DNA of 6,082 bases from Algoriphagus sp. (GTDB lineage Bacteria; Bacteroidota; Bacteroidia; Cytophagales; Cyclobacteriaceae), in assembly GCA_023255285.1 (NCBI GenBank), contig JALRIY010000141.1, positions 1 through 6,082 of the forward strand, read 5' to 3'. The translations under genes and the position numbers were made by a program. The notes under the pieces are model-generated. The model ran no database searches. It worked only from the letters and a program-made list of their open reading frames with translations, and had not been told where the DNA came from. Numbering within the stretch: position 1 is the first letter of the stretch; the number at the start of each line of letters is the position of its first letter. Below are positions 5,347 to 6,082 of this stretch, piece by piece.

Positions 5347-6082
5347 CCCCAGGATTGATTTCTGTCATTGTCCCTTGTTACAACCAGGGGATTTACTTGA
5401 AGGAAACCATCCAATCTGCGCTAGCCTCTACCTATCGCCCACTCGAAATCATCATCATCAATGACGGTTCCACGGACAATTCCTTGGAAACCGCGAAGGA
5501 ATTGGAAGTCCAGCATCCAGAAGTTCGGGTACTCGACCAAGCCAACGCTGGCGTCACCAAAGCCCGAAATGCAGGTCTTACAGCTGCCCAAGGGGAATAC
5601 ATTTTGCCACTGGACGGTGACGACCTGATTTCCGCAACCTACATTAATAAAGGTATCGCTATTCTTACCTCTCGTCCCGAAGTGAAAGTAGTGTACTGCC
5701 GTGCAGAGAAATTCTCCGACTCAGGTCGCAAGCCCTGGAAACTAAAACCTTTTAGCCTACAGCAGCTGGCCAAGGACAACATGATTTTTGTATCTGCCCT
5801 TTTTCGCAAAGCGGATGCGTTGGCGGTAGGAGGATTTTCCGAGGACATGCAGTTGGGTAGAGAGGACTGGGAGTTTTGGATCAAGCTCCTTAAAAATGGC
5901 GGCGAGGTGGTGCAACTTCCCGAGGTAGGTTTCTTTTATAGACTCACGCCCACGAGCAAACGAAAAAAGACAGGAGGCACAGCCTTCAAAAAGGCCCGCA
6001 TCGCCTACCTCAATGCCAAGCATGCAGATTTTTTTGAGCGGGAACTGAATGGCCCCCTGCGAATTCAGCGTACCTGGTCCAA
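5343..6082 (+). CDS. Family 2 glycosyltransferase (3' end beyond the window)
   Basis: The frame opens at the ATG in the ATGA overlap and stays open for 246 codons to the right edge, so the C-terminus is missing. It begins with the GT-A nucleotide-binding strand SVIVPCYN (7-14), then NDGSTD (40-45), the segment NAGVTKARNAGL (68-79), and the metal-binding DxD motif within LPLDGDDL (88-95, Asp91 and Asp93). GREDWEFW (172-179) carries the Glu-Asp pair, one of which normally serves as catalytic base in inverting GT2 enzymes. GT2 enzymes transfer a sugar from a nucleotide-sugar donor to a growing glycan. The donor and acceptor cannot be read from sequence. No membrane segment appears in the visible part, so it is probably cytoplasmic or peripheral. 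The methyltransferase partner suggests synthesis of a methylated surface glycan or a protein glycan. A T7 run lies at 6029-6035, and (ATC)4 encodes the Ile-rich strand before NDGSTD. Confidence 0.95.
   Translation, partial: MTPGLISVIVPCYNQGIYLKETIQSALASTYRPLEIIIINDGSTDNSLETAKELEVQHPEVRVLDQANAGVTKARNAGLTAAQGEYILPLDGDDLISATYINKGIAILTSRPEVKVVYCRAEKFSDSGRKPWKLKPFSLQQLAKDNMIFVSALFRKADALAVGGFSEDMQLGREDWEFWIKLLKNGGEVVQLPEVGFFYRLTPTSKRKKTGGTAFKKARIAYLNAKHADFFERELNGPLRIQRTWS

Noticed and set aside
5448..5459. (ATC)4 microsatellite in the glycosyltransferase gene
   Set aside because: It encodes the normal Ile-rich strand before NDGSTD, and three-base slippage would not shift the frame.
1..6082. CRISPR array, tRNA, rRNA, insertion sequence, phage or toxin-antitoxin module
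   Set aside because: No spaced identical repeats, cloverleaf or rRNA-like sequence, transposase motifs or terminal inverted repeats were seen, and nearly all the window is occupied by identified genes.

Overview
The window looks like ordinary chromosome from a member of the Bacteroidota, possibly Cytophagales. Three things point there. Perfect or near matches to the Bacteroidota -7 promoter box TAnnTTTG lie 22-34 bases before the starts of four genes. No gene has a clear Shine-Dalgarno sequence. One gene encodes a predicted outer-membrane protein of the Bacteroidota-type DUF4421 family. Base composition varies: a hand count of 1081-1140 (in comM) gives about 58% G+C, and of 3901-3960 (in the DUF4421 gene) about 37%.

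Layout, left to right. Bases 1-172 hold the probable last 21 codons of an upstream gene, a small hairpin and a weak promoter-like box. A complete comM/yifB gene for a Mg-chelatase-like AAA+ ATPase follows on the + strand (173-1711). It converges on a complete aldehyde dehydrogenase gene of the ALDH7/antiquitin type on the - strand (1797-3341). The 85 bases between their stop codons hold a minus-strand terminator-like hairpin and a degenerate 7-base tandem repeat. Upstream of the dehydrogenase, also on the - strand, is a gene for a 328-residue secreted, probably beta-barrel protein resembling DUF4421 (3395-4381). A 122-base divergent region with one promoter box facing each way separates it from two overlapping + strand genes: an FkbM-family methyltransferase (4504-5346) and a family 2 glycosyltransferase (5343 to the right edge, incomplete).

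How the genes relate. The methyltransferase and glycosyltransferase overlap by ATGA and almost certainly form an operon, probably the start of a surface-glycan or glycan-modification locus that continues past the window. The dehydrogenase keeps the residues known to recognise alpha-aminoadipate in human ALDH7A1, so lysine catabolism is its likely job, but no other lysine gene is visible. ComM is a housekeeping or transformation-related ATPase with no obvious link to its neighbours. I see no CRISPR array, tRNA, rRNA, insertion sequence or phage gene, and no convincing new system. The most useful leads are the repeated promoter box, the compact divergent control region, the A8 tract inside the predicted outer-membrane gene, and the heptad repeat.
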